Below are positions 53,570 to 61,865 of a stretch of DNA of 64,000 bases, piece by piece (the first letter of the stretch is position 1; each line of letters opens with the position of its first letter). The stretch comes from Flavobacterium piscinae (GTDB lineage: Bacteria > Bacteroidota > Bacteroidia > Flavobacteriales > Flavobacteriaceae), in the NCBI RefSeq assembly GCF_004122145.1, contig NZ_SBKQ01000001.1, positions 310,001-374,000 on the forward strand, in the 5' to 3' direction. The notes beneath the pieces were generated by a model that was not told the origin of the DNA, searched no databases, and saw only the letters and a program-made list of their open reading frames with translations. A program made the translations under genes and the position numbers.

Positions 53570-54652
53570 ATGAAAAACGATAAAAATTTAAAAAACTGGC
53601 TAACCGATTTTCAATTAGATCATCCGCTAGTCATTGCAGGACCTTGTAGTGCAGAAACCGAAGAACAAGTGTTAAAAATTGCACGAGAATTAAAAGATTC
53701 CGATGTCAGCATTTTTCGTGCCGGAATTTGGAAACCGCGAACGCGTCCCGGCGGATTTGAAGGAGTAGGAGCCATCGGTTTAAAATGGTTGCAAAAAGCT
53801 AAAGCAGAAACCGGTTTGCTTATGGCCGTTGAAGTTGCCAATGCCGCTCACGTAAAATTAGCATTAGAGCATGATATTGATGTGTTGTGGATTGGAGCTC
53901 GAACTACCGTGAATCCATTTGCTGTTCAAGAAATTGCTGATGCTTTAGAAGGTACAGATAAAATAGTTTTACTAAAAAACCCAGTCAACCCCGATTTATC
54001 TTTGTGGATTGGTGGTTTGGAACGATTGTACAATGCCAATATCAAAAAATTAGGCGTCATTCACCGTGGATTTTCAACATACGAAAAAACAAAGTACCGT
54101 AATAATCCGGAGTGGCAAATTGCGATTGATATGCAAAATAAATTTCCCGATTTACCTTTAATTTGTGATCCTTCTCACATTACCGGAAAACGCGATATGA
54201 TTCAGGAAGTTTCGCAACAAGCGTTAGACTTGAATTATGATGGTTTAATTATCGAAACCCATATTGATCCGGATAATGCATGGAGCGATGCGGCTCAACA
54301 AGTAACACCATCGGTTTTGAAACAAATTTTTCACGATTTACGCGTACGAAAAGAAACCGACGAAGCGGATGATTACACGATGCGAATGAATAAATTACGT
54401 ACTCAAATAGATGAATTTGACAGTAAGATTCTCGAAATTTTAGGAGGAAGAATGAAAATTGCCAATCAAATAGGAGCATTGAAAAAAGAAAAAAATGTAG
54501 CTATTTTACAAAATAAGCGTTGGCAGGAAATTCTAGATAAAATGATTTCTGAAGGAAGTCAGAAAGGATTGAGTGAAGATTTTATCGTACAGTTGTTCAA
54601 AGCCATTCACCAAGAAAGTATTGATCATCAAGAGAAAATCATAAATAGTTAA
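53570..54652 (+). CDS. Bifunctional DAHP synthase / chorismate mutase
   Basis: A fusion of two shikimate-pathway enzymes (360 aa). Residues 1-260 form a type I (KDO8PS-like) DAHP synthase: VIAGPCSAETEEQVL, FRAGIWKPRTRPGGFEG, WIGARTTVNPFAVQEIA, LLKNPVNPDLSLW and CDPSHITGKRD. Residues 265-360 form an AroQ-class chorismate mutase (LRTQIDEFDSKILEILGGRMKIANQIGALKKE). It starts the aromatic pathway and also feeds prephenate to PheA and TyrA. Fusion to the mutase can make the synthase sensitive to chorismate or prephenate. It is the last gene of the attenuator-controlled operon. Confidence 0.95.
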   Translation: MKNDKNLKNWLTDFQLDHPLVIAGPCSAETEEQVLKIARELKDSDVSIFRAGIWKPRTRPGGFEGVGAIGLKWLQKAKAETGLLMAVEVANAAHVKLALEHDIDVLWIGARTTVNPFAVQEIADALEGTDKIVLLKNPVNPDLSLWIGGLERLYNANIKKLGVIHRGFSTYEKTKYRNNPEWQIAIDMQNKFPDLPLICDPSHITGKRDMIQEVSQQALDLNYDGLIIETHIDPDNAWSDAAQQVTPSVLKQIFHDLRVRKETDEADDYTMRMNKLRTQIDEFDSKILEILGGRMKIANQIGALKKEKNVAILQNKRWQEILDKMISEGSQKGLSEDFIVQLFKAIHQESIDHQEKIINS

Positions 54653-54715
54653 CTAAAGAAATACTTTTGTTTCTAATTTTTTTGTATCATTGCTTTTTAG
54701 CAACTTCTTGTTTCA

Positions 54716-56059
54716 ATGAGAATATTTTTTCTATTTCTTTTTTTTAATTCAACGTCATGTTTTGCACAAAACATTGAATTCGATTATTTACCGCAAAATA
54801 AAGATTCTCTAGAAAAATATGTAAACGAAGTTAATAACAAAAAAATAAAAAAATTTGGGGATAATTACCACAAGAAAATAAAGGAGAATATCCAAGAGAG
54901 AAAAGCTGTATTTTTAAATAAAATTAGTGATAGTTCCTTTGTTTTTAATAAGAGAATAACGGCTTATCTAAATACAATTTTAAAGGAAATATATTTTTCA
55001 AATCCTGAAATTAATAAAAATGACTTTTATTTTTTTATTGATAAATCTCAACTCCCTAATGCAGCATGTTATGGTAACGGTATTTTTACAGTTAATTTAG
55101 GATTGTTCAAATATGTAAATTCTGATGATGAACTAGCTTACATACTTTGTCATGAAATCGCTCATTACGTTCTGGAGCACAATGATAAAAGTTTGTTAAA
55201 CTACTTTGAAACAATAAATTCCAAAGAAAACAAAAAGAAAATTAAAGTTCTTAAGAATCAAAAATACGGAAAGAGGAAAGCCTATTCAGAATTAATTGAA
55301 GACTTGAGTTATAATTTTTTAATGCGAAGTCAAGAAGTAGAAATTGAAGCCGATTCTTTAGGTCTTTTACTTTTTAAAAACACAAAGTTTAATATCAATG
55401 CCAGTATAACTAGTTTAAAAAATTTAGAACTTTCAGACAAGTTGCTTTTCAACGAAGACCCTAAACTCAAAGAAAATTTCAATTTTCAAAATTATCCGTT
55501 TAAAGATGTTTGGATAAAGAAAGATGAAACGTTATTTGATATCACTAAAAGTTCGGATGATTTTATTCTTGATAAAGATTCTTTAAGCTCTCATCCTTCT
55601 ATTCCATTAAGGATTGAAAAACTAAATTTTTTAATCAATAATAGAACGAGTTCGATAGTAGAAAATACAAATGAATTAAATGAGATAAAGAAGTTAGTGT
55701 CCTTTGTCAGCATAATTAATTTTATTGATTCTAATAAATTAGATATGGCTTTTTATCAATGTTTAGTTATGCACAATCAAAAATTAATTGATTCTAAAAT
55801 GTATGCAGAAATCATGAGTAAATTACTAAGAAGAACATATGAACTGAAAGAAAAGCACACTTTTGGTAGATATGTTAGTCCGATTTATCCGTTTTCTGAC
55901 GAATTATATCTAAATGACGTAAAACAATTTTTGCATAATTTAGAATTAAAGAATATTAGAAAAATTGGTTTAAACTTTTGCCTTTCGTACAAAGAGATAA
56001 TGAAGCAGAATAAAGAATTTAAAGAAACATTGAACTATTTTTCATCACTTAATCACTAA
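54716..56059 (+). CDS. M48-family metalloprotease, exported
   Basis: A 447-residue protein with signal peptide (STSCFAQ) and an M48-type peptidase domain: the zinc motif is HEIAHYVLEH at about residues 146-155, the third ligand is probably the Glu in VEIEADSLGL near residue 210. PNAACYGNGIFTVNLGLFKYV before the motif and SSHPSIPLRIEKL after it are also typical. The last 130 residues are helical and of unknown role. With no transmembrane helix, it is probably periplasmic or lipid-free at the envelope. The following secreted protein starts 11 bases downstream. Confidence 0.88.
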   Translation: MRIFFLFLFFNSTSCFAQNIEFDYLPQNKDSLEKYVNEVNNKKIKKFGDNYHKKIKENIQERKAVFLNKISDSSFVFNKRITAYLNTILKEIYFSNPEINKNDFYFFIDKSQLPNAACYGNGIFTVNLGLFKYVNSDDELAYILCHEIAHYVLEHNDKSLLNYFETINSKENKKKIKVLKNQKYGKRKAYSELIEDLSYNFLMRSQEVEIEADSLGLLLFKNTKFNINASITSLKNLELSDKLLFNEDPKLKENFNFQNYPFKDVWIKKDETLFDITKSSDDFILDKDSLSSHPSIPLRIEKLNFLINNRTSSIVENTNELNEIKKLVSFVSIINFIDSNKLDMAFYQCLVMHNQKLIDSKMYAEIMSKLLRRTYELKEKHTFGRYVSPIYPFSDELYLNDVKQFLHNLELKNIRKIGLNFCLSYKEIMKQNKEFKETLNYFSSLNH

Positions 56060-56070
56060 AACAAGAATAA

Positions 56071-57603
56071 ATGAGATCAAAACTATTATTATTTACAATT
56101 TGTTTATTGTCAATTAATTCCTACTCACAATTATCTAAAATTGATGGAGTAAACACATTTTTATTAAGAAATTCAGGTCCTATTTTAGATAAAAATAAAG
56201 ACGTAGATGGGTATTTTTTTTATTATGTTATCGATAAATTAAAAAAAGGAGATAATGAGTTTGCAATTCAAATTTTAGATAAAAACTTAAATGAAGTAGC
56301 AAAAAAAACCTATATCGACAATAAGAATACATTTTTAATGAAGTCGAGTTTTAACAATCAAGCATTAATGTTTGCTATGGCAAATTACAAAGAGAAAAAA
56401 ATTGATTTATTATTATTTGATAAGCAAGCAAATCAAAATAAAACAATTTCAATTCCATTAAATCAAAAGGAAGTTGACTATTTTGGTCATATCAACAATA
56501 GAAACGGTGGAGATTATAATTTTCTATTTCCTGTTGAAGATAAAGGTTTTATTTTTAGTAAAGTTCAAGACAATAAAAAAATAGGTTATTCATTAAAATA
56601 CATTCCAACAGACGGTGGTAAAGCATGGGAGTTTAACTCACCGGCAGATTCAAAAGAGATTTTGTTGATTAATCCAATAGAAATTAATAATAAATTTATT
56701 GTTGCAGTTGAATCTGCTTTACCCAGTGCAATATCAAGAAAAGTAACATTAAGAACAAAAATTATTGATGCTTCAACCGGAAAATTAATCTTTGAATTAG
56801 AAAATAATAAAAATGATAAACCAAGATTAATTAGTAATGCTTTTGTTGGAGACAATGATAGTATCATTTTAATGGGAGAATATTTTAAAGAAGGAGATAA
56901 CATTTTTGATGATAAAAGTTTAGGTTTATTTGCACAGGTTATGGACATGAACGGAAAAATTGTAAAAGAAAGTTATACAACTTGGGTTGGTGATGTTTCC
57001 AAAATAGCAAAAACATCAAAAAGTTTTATAGACGACAAAGGATATGTGTTTTTTCACAACATTGTAAAAACTAACTCAGGCGATTTTTACGCTATCGGAG
57101 AGTATTATAAAAAATCAGTTAGTGCCGGTGGTACAGCTTTAAAAATTTTGTCCGGAGGAGGTGGTTCTGCAACAAAAATTTCAATTTCTGATGCAGTTGT
57201 TTTTAAATTTGATCCCGACTTTAAATTGATAAGTATCAAAGATTTTAAGAAAACTGTTTCTTCTGTACCAAGTATATCCGATTTTGCTAGCCCTCAATTA
57301 AATGCACATGCACTAAAGTCTTTTGGATATTTTGATTATGAATATACTCAAATTGATAAAGCTAATGACCGATTTTATGCTTGTTTTTTTGATTACGAAA
57401 AAATAAAAGGATCTAAAAGTAAAAGAGCATTCAAAGCAGTAATTTACGATGAAGGGGAATTTAGCGAAGATAAAATTTATTTAACAGAGAATGATAAAGA
57501 ATTCAAACTAATGCCTGCTAAAATAGGAAATGTAATGATGTTGGAATACGATAAAAAAGCAAAATCAATTAATATTCATCTTGAAAAAATAAATATAAAA
57601 TAG
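56071..57603 (+). CDS. Secreted protein of unknown function
   Basis: A 510-residue exported protein: signal peptide (LLSINSYSQ), then a long strand-rich body with repeating segments such as FAIQILDKNLNEVAKKTYID, GLFAQVMDMNGKIVKESY and DAVVFKFDPDFKLISIKDF, suggesting a beta-propeller. A Gly/Ser patch (LSGGGGSATK) occurs near residue 368. No known family. It directly follows the M48 protease gene and ends at a strong terminator, so the two likely form an operon and may work together. Confidence 0.8.
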   Translation: MRSKLLLFTICLLSINSYSQLSKIDGVNTFLLRNSGPILDKNKDVDGYFFYYVIDKLKKGDNEFAIQILDKNLNEVAKKTYIDNKNTFLMKSSFNNQALMFAMANYKEKKIDLLLFDKQANQNKTISIPLNQKEVDYFGHINNRNGGDYNFLFPVEDKGFIFSKVQDNKKIGYSLKYIPTDGGKAWEFNSPADSKEILLINPIEINNKFIVAVESALPSAISRKVTLRTKIIDASTGKLIFELENNKNDKPRLISNAFVGDNDSIILMGEYFKEGDNIFDDKSLGLFAQVMDMNGKIVKESYTTWVGDVSKIAKTSKSFIDDKGYVFFHNIVKTNSGDFYAIGEYYKKSVSAGGTALKILSGGGGSATKISISDAVVFKFDPDFKLISIKDFKKTVSSVPSISDFASPQLNAHALKSFGYFDYEYTQIDKANDRFYACFFDYEKIKGSKSKRAFKAVIYDEGEFSEDKIYLTENDKEFKLMPAKIGNVMMLEYDKKAKSINIHLEKINIK

Positions 57604-57617
57604 AACTATCGATAGAT

Positions 57618-57656
57618 AAAAAGGCTGCTTTTATAATTGTAAAAGCAGCCTTTTTT
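57618..57656 (+). terminator. Terminator after the unknown secreted protein
   Basis: AAGGCTGCTTTTA pairs with TAAAAGCAGCCTT (from 57640), a 13-bp stem, followed by T. Confidence 0.9.
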
Positions 57657-57749
57657 CTTTTTGTGTAATAAACAAAATTTTATTTTTAATACATTTATGA
57701 CATCACTTTTTTGTAAAACTTTCTATAAACAAAATAGTATCTTTGTGGC

Positions 57750-58718
57750 ATGACAGGAATCGTGTATAAATCTACCGGAAGTTGGTATACCGTAAAAACG
57801 GAAGACAATCAATTTTATGATTGTAGGATTAAGGGTAAATTCCGTATGAAAGGAATCAAAAGTACCAATCCAATAGCCGTAGGTGATGTAGTAGATTTTG
57901 AAATTGATGAGACTTCCGATGCAATTACCGGAAATATTCACAATATTCACGAGAGAAAGAATTACATTGTACGAAAATCGGTCAACCTTTCCAAGCAAAC
58001 GCACATTATTGCTTCCAATATTGATATTGTTTTTTTGTTGGTTACCATTAATAATCCAATCACAACAACAAGTTTTATCGATCGTTTTTTAGTTACCGCA
58101 GAAGCCTATCACATTAAAGCGGTTTTGATTTTTAATAAGATTGACACTTATGACGACGCTAGTTTAGATGAACAATTATTCTTACAATACATTTATTCTC
58201 AAATTGGATATGAATGTCTTCGAGTTTCTGCAACCGCAAAAAAAGGTTTAGAGGATTTAAAAAAAATGATGGAAGGAAAAGTGTGCATGTTTTCCGGTCA
58301 TTCCGGTGTTGGGAAATCCACTTTAGTTAATGCTTTGGAACCTAATTTGAATTTAAAAACAAAAGAAATATCCGACTTGCATCAACAGGGACAACATACC
58401 ACTACGTTTGCAGAGATGTTTGATTTATCTTTTAATTCAAAAATTATCGATACGCCAGGCATTCGCGGATTTGGTATTGTAGATATGGAAAACCAAGAAA
58501 TCAAAGGTTATTTTCCGGAGTTTTTTAAGTTGGAGGATCAATGCAAGTTCAACAATTGTTTGCACAAAGACGAACCCCATTGTGCGATAAAAAGAGCATT
58601 AGAAGAAGATAAAATTGCTTGGTCTCGCTACAAAAGTTACCTTCAAATTTTAGAAGGTGACGAAGAACAGTATCGGAATGATATCTATGCTGAGGGAAGA
58701 AACCAAGATTTGGATTAA
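57750..58718 (+). CDS. rsgA: Ribosome small-subunit GTPase RsgA
   Basis: Circularly permuted GTPase that helps late maturation of the 30S subunit (322 aa). N-terminal OB domain (1-70), then G4 FNKID, G1 GHSGVGKSTL near residue 183, G3 DTPGIRGFG, and the C-terminal zinc motif CKFNNCLHKDEPHC (Cys, Cys, His, Cys). A TATCTTTG -7 box is at 57738-57745, only 5 bases before the ATG, so the message may be leaderless. It heads the row rsgA-dtd-MazG-like gene-aroA-queA. Confidence 0.96.
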   Translation: MTGIVYKSTGSWYTVKTEDNQFYDCRIKGKFRMKGIKSTNPIAVGDVVDFEIDETSDAITGNIHNIHERKNYIVRKSVNLSKQTHIIASNIDIVFLLVTINNPITTTSFIDRFLVTAEAYHIKAVLIFNKIDTYDDASLDEQLFLQYIYSQIGYECLRVSATAKKGLEDLKKMMEGKVCMFSGHSGVGKSTLVNALEPNLNLKTKEISDLHQQGQHTTTFAEMFDLSFNSKIIDTPGIRGFGIVDMENQEIKGYFPEFFKLEDQCKFNNCLHKDEPHCAIKRALEEDKIAWSRYKSYLQILEGDEEQYRNDIYAEGRNQDLD

Positions 58719-58752
58719 CCATTTGCCCATTACAACCAACTTTTACCAAAAA

Positions 58753-59205
58753 ATGAAAGCCGTTATTCAAAGAGTTGCACAATCATCGGTTACTATCGAA
58801 GGAGAAGTTGTAGCCTCCATCCAAAAGGGTTTACTGATTTTGGTGGGAATTGAAGAAGCGGATACAAAAGAAGACATTGAATGGCTATCTTCAAAAATTG
58901 TCAATCTTCGTATTTTTGCAGATGAAAATAGTATCATGAATTTATCTGTTAAAGAGGTGAATGGCGATGCAATAATTGTAAGTCAATTTACCCTTCATGC
59001 TTCTACCAAAAAAGGAAATCGCCCTTCCTACATCAAAGCAGCTAAACCGGATATTGCTATTCCACTTTACGAACAATTTATCCAACAATTTGAGAAAGAT
59101 TTAGAAAAGAGAGTGCAAACCGGGCAATTTGGTGCGGATATGAAAGTGAGCTTGATAAACGACGGACCGGTTACAATTTTAATTGATACAAAAAATAAGG
59201 AATAA
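58753..59205 (+). CDS. dtd: D-aminoacyl-tRNA deacylase
   Basis: Removes D-amino acids and glycine wrongly attached to tRNA (150 aa). It begins MKAVIQRVAQSSVTI and has the DTD motifs SQFTLHAST, GNRPSYIKAAKPD and the C-terminal NDGPVTILID, where the family Gly-Pro element sits. The start at 58753 is taken because the family always begins MKAVIQR; a longer frame would overlap rsgA. Confidence 0.96.
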   Translation: MKAVIQRVAQSSVTIEGEVVASIQKGLLILVGIEEADTKEDIEWLSSKIVNLRIFADENSIMNLSVKEVNGDAIIVSQFTLHASTKKGNRPSYIKAAKPDIAIPLYEQFIQQFEKDLEKRVQTGQFGADMKVSLINDGPVTILIDTKNKE

Positions 59206-59207
59206 CC

Positions 59208-59369
59208 ATGAACCTTCAAAACGCTCAACTCGAAGTAGACAACTGGATTAAAAACCATGGCGTTCGCTATTTTAACGAACTAACCAACATGGCATAACTT
59301 ACCGAAGAAGTATGCGAAGTAGCCCGAATCATTGCTTGTCGTTATGGCGAACAATCCGAAAAATAAAGC
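59208..59369 (+). pseudogene. Decayed 5' copy of the MazG-like pyrophosphohydrolase gene
   Basis: These 162 bases match the first 54 codons of the intact gene at 61028 (about 90% identity by eye). They begin with its ATG, two bases after the dtd stop. Two stop codons break the frame: CAA to TAA at 59294-59296 and GAA to TAA at 59364-59366. Gly and Arg are also changed to Cys. Many other differences are synonymous. Similarity ends sharply at 59369. Confidence 0.9.
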
Positions 59370-59663
59370 ATTAACACACCACTACAATTTTCAGAAGAAG
59401 CCACCGCCGTTTTTGATGCCGGTCGCGAACTTTGGAAATACTATCACGCACAACCCAATGTAAATGTAAACGCAAGTTTATACGACATCCGCGAATATTT
59501 TCAAGGCAGAAATGACAAAGGCAGAAATGACAAAGGCAGAATGAATAGTAAAAGTGATGATGCTATTTACACTAAACTAATTGCCGAACTAAGAAACAAA
59601 TTAGCCATTCTAGCCGATAAAATAAAACCAAAAGTGTACCAATACGAGTTTTTGAAAGAGTAA
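59370..59663 (+). pseudogene. C-terminal remnant of an unknown gene
   Basis: An open frame of 97 codons to TAA (59661-59663) without a plausible start of its own, joined in the same frame to the MazG-like remnant. It encodes PLQFSEEATAVFDAGRELW, NVNASLYDIREYFQ, then GRNDK twice in tandem (a 15-base direct repeat at 59503-59532), and a helical C-terminus ending KVYQYEFLKE. It looks like the tail of a real protein, family not recognised. It ends exactly where the 41-bp repeat array begins. Confidence 0.6.
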
Positions 59664-59949
59664 AAAAGTTCAAAAAAAAGTGTTTTCTTATTCATGAAAC
59701 AATAACATACACAAAAAACATCACTTTCTTGTACATAAAAAAAGAACGTGCATAAATAACACGACTTTCTTGTGCATGAAAAAATAACGTGTATAAATTT
59801 CTTTATTTTTTATACATGACATAAATAACGTGCACAAAAAACATCATTTTCTTGTGTACAAACAAATAACGTGCACAAAAAACATCATTTTCTTGTGCAT
59901 GAAATAAGAATGAACACAAAAAAACACCTAAATTTGTGTATAACTAATA
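59663..59949. repeat. Seven 41-bp imperfect palindromes upstream of fic
   Basis: Seven adjoining units starting at 59663, 59704, 59745, 59786, 59827, 59868 and 59909, each exactly 41 bases. The best units (59827, 59868) have a left arm GTGCACAA and a right arm TTGTGYA around an A-rich/CATCA/T-rich centre; other units differ in up to half the positions but keep the dyad. The first is the most degenerate. The last overlaps a TAAATTTG -7 box (59929-59936) and ends 7 bases before the fic ATG. There are no variable spacers. Confidence 0.92.
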
Positions 59950-59956
59950 GAACATC

Positions 59957-61027
59957 ATGGATAACTTTGAAGTTACAGCATTGCCGCCAAGTATCAATTT
60001 AGAAAGTGTAGCTATATTAAAGGCATTGGTAACAGCAACTAGAGCATTAGGCGAACTGCGGGGTGAAATAAAAAAAATACCTAATTCTCAAATTCTGATA
60101 GATACTATTGCTTTGCAAGAAGCGAAAGATAGTAACGAGGTAGAAAATATTGTAACTACCGATGATGAGTTGTATCAGGCAGCAATTGAAGATGAAAACA
60201 TTTCACAAGCAGCAAAAGAAGCTCAGAGTTATGCAAAAGCTTTAAAAACAGGTTTTTCAATAATAAAAGAAAAAGGTATTTTAACCATTAATGATATAAA
60301 GAAAATACAAGAAATAGTTTCTCCAAATCATCCTGTTCGAAAAGTTCCCGGAACGGTTTTAAAAAATCCAAAAACAAAAGAAATTGTTTATACACCTCCA
60401 CAAAATCATTTAGAAATCATAAAACTTTTAGAAAATTTAGAAGTTTACATCAATGATGCATCATTTCATGAAATAGATGGATTAATTAAAATGCCAATCA
60501 TTCATTATCAATTTGAAAGTATTCATCCGTTTTATGATGGAAATGGTCGGACAGGTAGAATTTTAAACATGTTGTATTTAGTACAGCAGCAATTGTTAGA
60601 TATTCCTGTTTTGTATTTGAGTAGTTATATCATTAAAAATAAATCTGATTATTATAGATTATTACAAGAAGTAAGAACAGAAAATAAATGGGAAGAATGG
60701 ATTATTTGGATGTTAAAAGGGGTTGAGGTAACATCTAAAGACACAATTAAGGTGGTTAATAACATAAAATTATTAATGGATGATTACAAACAAAAAATAC
60801 GTGCTAATCATAAATTTTATAGTCACGATTTAATAAATACTATTTTTAAACACCCTTATACAAAAATTGATTTTATTGAAAAAGAGCTCGGTGTACACAG
60901 AAATACAGCCGCAAGTTATCTTAATGCATTAGTTGAAGATGAAAATCAGTTTTTAAAGAAAATAAAGATTGGTAAGAGCAATTATTTTATTAATGATAGA
61001 TTACTTCAAATATTAAAAAACAGATAA
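59957..61027 (+). CDS. Class II Fic protein with C-terminal winged helix-turn-helix
   Basis: Probable adenylyl (AMP) transferase, 356 aa. An N-terminal helix carries the inhibitory motif SNEVEN (Ser59 to Asn64, S-x3-E-N), which marks a self-inhibited class II Fic enzyme. The Fic core has the complete motif HPFYDGNGRTGR (residues 190-201) with catalytic His190. The C-terminal 65 residues form a winged helix-turn-helix (IDFIEKELGVHRNTAASYLNALVED), so the protein may bind DNA, with the palindrome array just upstream as an obvious candidate site. The target protein is unknown. The following ATG abuts its stop. Confidence 0.93.
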   Translation: MDNFEVTALPPSINLESVAILKALVTATRALGELRGEIKKIPNSQILIDTIALQEAKDSNEVENIVTTDDELYQAAIEDENISQAAKEAQSYAKALKTGFSIIKEKGILTINDIKKIQEIVSPNHPVRKVPGTVLKNPKTKEIVYTPPQNHLEIIKLLENLEVYINDASFHEIDGLIKMPIIHYQFESIHPFYDGNGRTGRILNMLYLVQQQLLDIPVLYLSSYIIKNKSDYYRLLQEVRTENKWEEWIIWMLKGVEVTSKDTIKVVNNIKLLMDDYKQKIRANHKFYSHDLINTIFKHPYTKIDFIEKELGVHRNTAASYLNALVEDENQFLKKIKIGKSNYFINDRLLQILKNR

Positions 61028-61354
61028 ATGAACCTCCAAAACGCCCAACTCGAAGTAGACAACTGGATTAAAAACCACGGTGTTCGTTATTTTAACGAAC
61101 TAACCAACATGGCTCAACTTACCGAAGAAGTAGGTGAAGTGGCCCGAATCATTGCCCGCCGCTATGGTGAACAATCCGAAAAAGAAAGCGATAAAAACAA
61201 AGACCTTGGCGAAGAATTAGCCGATGTTGTTTTTGTAGTACTTTGCCTCGCCAATCAAACCGGTGTCGATTTGCAAGCCGCTTTTGATAAAAAAATGGAC
61301 TTGAAAACCAAACGCGACCACGACCGCCATCACAATAACGAGAAACTAAAATAA
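61028..61354 (+). CDS. MazG-like nucleotide pyrophosphohydrolase
   Basis: A 108-residue all-alpha NTP pyrophosphohydrolase of the MazG/dUTPase-C superfamily, expected to convert noncanonical or damaged NTPs to NMP and pyrophosphate. The metal-binding motif is visible as EEVGEVARIIARRYGE followed by DLGEELADVVFVVLCLAN (E-x2-E and E-x2-D). It begins directly after the fic stop. A broken copy of its first half lies at 59208-59369 after dtd, the place where this gene stood before the insertion. Confidence 0.93.
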   Translation: MNLQNAQLEVDNWIKNHGVRYFNELTNMAQLTEEVGEVARIIARRYGEQSEKESDKNKDLGEELADVVFVVLCLANQTGVDLQAAFDKKMDLKTKRDHDRHHNNEKLK

Positions 61355-61356
61355 GA

Positions 61357-61542
61357 TTGAAAAAGAAATTTATTCATTTCATCACCGCCTTGATTATCTA
61401 CGGACTCATTGGCTGGTTAATGACCTTTTTTTTGGATGATGAAAACCATAATCCTTGGTTTTTTATCATTTTTTGGGCAGTTTCCATGGCGTTAGCCGAA
61501 TTGTTTATCTTTGAAAAAATAAGAAACAGAAAAAAGAAGTGA
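61357..61542 (+). CDS. Small two-helix membrane protein
   Basis: A 61-residue protein starting with TTG two bases after the previous stop. It has two hydrophobic helices (about residues 6-23 and 32-50) and a basic C-terminus (FEKIRNRKKK). Family unknown. Its stop overlaps the GTG start of the SMR transporter gene, so the two are probably coupled. Confidence 0.7.
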   Translation: MKKKFIHFITALIIYGLIGWLMTFFLDDENHNPWFFIIFWAVSMALAELFIFEKIRNRKKK

Positions 61543-61865
61543 ATTGGATTCTACTTGTTATCGCCGGTTTATTTGAAGTAGCCTTTGCGGCTTGTCTCGG
61601 AAAAGCCAAAGAAACTACCGGGACAACCATGTGGTTGTGGTATGTCGGGTTTTTAGTCTGCCTTACTATTAGCATGGTTTTATTGGTCAAAGTCACCAAA
61701 GAATTACCCATCGGAACCGCTTATGCCGTTTGGACCGGAATCGGAGCAGTGGGTAGCGTACTTGTTGGTATCTTTGTATTCAAAGAACCTGCCACTTTTT
61801 GGCGAGTATTTTTCATCAGCACCCTAATCATCTCCATCATCGGACTTAAAGTTGTGACTAAATAA
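61539..61865 (+). CDS. SMR-family transporter, Gdx/SugE-like
   Basis: A 108-residue, four-helix small multidrug resistance protein. The central membrane Glu is in IAGLFEVAFA (Glu13), and GTAYAVWTGIGAVGSVLVGI closely follows the Gdx (SugE) branch, whose members export guanidinium ions in exchange for protons. It starts with GTG inside the stop of the preceding gene and overlaps the aroA start (TAATG). A single SMR gene implies a homodimer of dual topology. Confidence 0.9.
   Translation: MNWILLVIAGLFEVAFAACLGKAKETTGTTMWLWYVGFLVCLTISMVLLVKVTKELPIGTAYAVWTGIGAVGSVLVGIFVFKEPATFWRVFFISTLIISIIGLKVVTK

Noticed and set aside
59208..59663. Reading the region after dtd as a functional fused gene.
   Set aside because: Two in-frame stop codons interrupt the MazG-like part and there is no start for the second part.
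59663..59949. The regular repeats looked at first like a CRISPR array.
   Set aside because: Units adjoin without variable spacers, vary within themselves, and no cas genes are present; the internal dyads and the position before fic fit an operator or hairpin array better.
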